Part shown: positions 31,499-32,463 of the stretch, piece after piece
How positions within the stretch are numbered: the first letter of the stretch is position 1
How the letters are laid out: the number at the start of each line of letters is the position of its first letter
Origin: Clostridia bacterium
GTDB taxonomy: Bacteria > Bacillota > Clostridia > Oscillospirales > Acutalibacteraceae
DNA length: 32,463 nt
Direction of reading: 5' to 3'
Assembly: GCA_017443805.1 (NCBI GenBank)
Contig: JAFSXY010000024.1
Coordinates: 1-32,463, forward strand
Notes under the pieces: model-generated
Told to the model about the DNA's origin: nothing
Seen by the model: the letters and a program-made list of their open reading frames with translations, nothing else
Databases searched by the model: none
Position numbers and translations under genes: made by a program

Positions 31499-32380
31499 AT
31501 GAAAAAAATCACAAAAGCGATCATCCCCGCCGCAGGACTGGGCACAAGGGTTCTGCCCGCTTCCAAATCCGTACCGAAAGAAATGCTGAATATTGTTGAT
31601 AAGCCCGCCATCCAGTATCTGGTGGAAGAGTGCGCCGATGCGGGCATTACGGATATTCTCGTGATCACAAACCGCGGCAAGGGCATTATCGAGGATCATT
31701 TCGACTATGCCTTTGAGCTGGAGGAAAACCTGAAAAAAAATCCGGACAAGCGCAAGCTCTATGAAGACGTACACCGTGTGGCGGAGCTTGCCAACTTGTA
31801 TTATATCCGCCAAAAGGAAACAAAGGGGCTGGGGCACGCCATTCTGGCGGCAGAGTCTTTTGTGGGAGACGAACCCTTTGCCGTTTTGTACGGCGACGAC
31901 ATCATCTATTCGGATAAAGAGCCCGTTATCGGTCAGCTGATAAGCGCGTATGAAGCCTACGGCAAGTGCGTGACCGGCGTAAAAGAGTGTACCACCGAGC
32001 AGGTGATGAAATACTGTACGTTGGACGTCACGCCCAGAGAAAGAAACATTTACGACGTACATAAGATCATCGAAAAACCGGACCGCGACCAGATCTTAAG
32101 CCATTTCTCCGTTCTGGGAAGGAACGTCGTGACGCCGGACGTGTTCGATCTGATCCGCGCCACTCCCCCGAGCCCCAAAACCGGCGAGGTTTATTTCTCC
32201 GAAGCGCTGTCTTATCTGGCGGAGCACGACCGCCTGCTCGCCGTAGACTTTTACGGCAGACGCTTCGACATGGGCAGCAAGCTGGGCATTATGGAAGCGA
32301 ACTGTGAGATCGCGCTCAAACATCCCGAGATCGGCGAAGACTTTAAGGCTTATTTGAAGGCCTTGACAAAGACCTTATGA
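31499..32380 (+). CDS. galU: UTP-glucose-1-phosphate uridylyltransferase
   Basis: GalU makes UDP-glucose from UTP and glucose-1-phosphate, feeding glycolipid, teichoic acid and capsule synthesis and the Leloir pathway. The ATG at 31499 has AAAGGAACC upstream; longer in-frame codons are not supported. The 293-aa product opens with the nucleotidyltransferase signature KAIIPAAGLGTRVLPASKSVPKEML, then DKPAIQYLVEE, KGLGHAILAA, the metal-binding VLYGDDII and IIEKPD, and ends with FDMGSKLGIMEANCEIALKHPE. Length and motifs are complete. It overlaps the next gene by 4 nt (ATGA). Confidence 0.96.
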   Translation: MKKITKAIIPAAGLGTRVLPASKSVPKEMLNIVDKPAIQYLVEECADAGITDILVITNRGKGIIEDHFDYAFELEENLKKNPDKRKLYEDVHRVAELANLYYIRQKETKGLGHAILAAESFVGDEPFAVLYGDDIIYSDKEPVIGQLISAYEAYGKCVTGVKECTTEQVMKYCTLDVTPRERNIYDVHKIIEKPDRDQILSHFSVLGRNVVTPDVFDLIRATPPSPKTGEVYFSEALSYLAEHDRLLAVDFYGRRFDMGSKLGIMEANCEIALKHPEIGEDFKAYLKALTKTL

Positions 32381-32463
32381 ACACAAATACGCATCTGAAA
32401 AAAAATGACGTCGTCACGCTGCAGGTCACCGGCTGTTCCAGCGAGGGCAGCGGCGTAGGACAC
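32377..32463 (+). CDS. RlmD-like 23S rRNA uracil-C5 methyltransferase, N-terminal fragment
   Basis: Only 29 codons are in the window. They begin at an ATG overlapping the galU stop (ATGA). The peptide includes NDVVTLQVTGCSSEGSGVGH, which matches the start of the TRAM domain in RlmD/TrmA-type uracil methyltransferases (V-x-G-x4-EG-x-GV/IGH). TRAM domains also occur in other RNA-modifying enzymes, such as MiaB-type methylthiotransferases at their C-terminus, but an N-terminal TRAM favours the RlmD group. The catalytic domain lies beyond the window. Confidence 0.7.
   Translation, partial: MNTNTHLKKNDVVTLQVTGCSSEGSGVGH

Noticed and set aside
30275-32062. 595-codon open frame on the minus strand opposite the RING-like gene and galU
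   Set aside because: galU is unmistakable on the plus strand, and the antisense frame reads as a codon-bias shadow without family features.

Overview
The window looks like chromosomal DNA of a strictly anaerobic, fermentative Bacillota bacterium of the class Clostridia, most likely an Oscillospiraceae/Ruminococcaceae-type gut organism. This is inferred from the complete [FeFe]-hydrogenase maturase block (hydE end, hydG, hydF), the clostridial EF-G paralogue that begins with TTG, strong AGGAGG-type ribosome binding sites, TTG and GTG starts, and several glycoside hydrolases. Coding sequence appears moderately GC-rich, while the short intergenic regions are AT-rich and hold sigma-A-type promoters, nearly all with 17-nt spacers. 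I saw no tRNA, rRNA, CRISPR array, transposase or phage gene.

Layout. 1-2884: hydE (3' end), hydG, hydF. 2975-4510: a secreted alpha/beta-hydrolase-like protein with Cys at the nucleophile position, ended by a terminator. 4632-8912: a two-gene glycan operon, a 599-aa propeller-plus-toroid protein and a GH38 alpha-mannosidase. 8956-11396 (minus): a GPH-family sugar symporter, a DUF3795 protein and a GNAT acetyltransferase. 11643-14261: an EF-G-like GTPase and a second GNAT enzyme. 14262-14808: a gene-free block of intergenic repeats with unusual stacked hairpins. 14809-17740 (minus): a GH2 glycosidase followed by a phosphoribosyltransferase. 18083-19957: a membrane-anchored alpha/beta hydrolase and a secreted protein. 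20015-23923 (minus): a sugar-phosphate isomerase-like TIM barrel, a PAP2 phosphatase, a 56-aa small protein, a lipoprotein and a THUMP rRNA methyltransferase. 24140-26272: a GH78-like rhamnosidase. 26410-28761: a Thr-rich surface protein, a tRNA methyltransferase-like protein and rsmI. 29015-30145 (minus): prfB without the programmed frameshift. 30392-32463: a RING/zinc-ribbon membrane protein, galU and the start of an rlmD-like gene.

How it fits together. GH38, GH2 and GH78-like enzymes, none with a visible signal peptide, plus a cation-sugar symporter and an isomerase suggest uptake and cytoplasmic breakdown of short oligosaccharides such as plant or mucin glycans. The rest is housekeeping (translation factors, RNA methylation, UDP-glucose synthesis) and small envelope proteins of unknown role. 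The least explained sequence is the repeat block at 14262-14808, where a conserved 9-mer alternates with hairpins whose stems differ in sequence but stay self-complementary.
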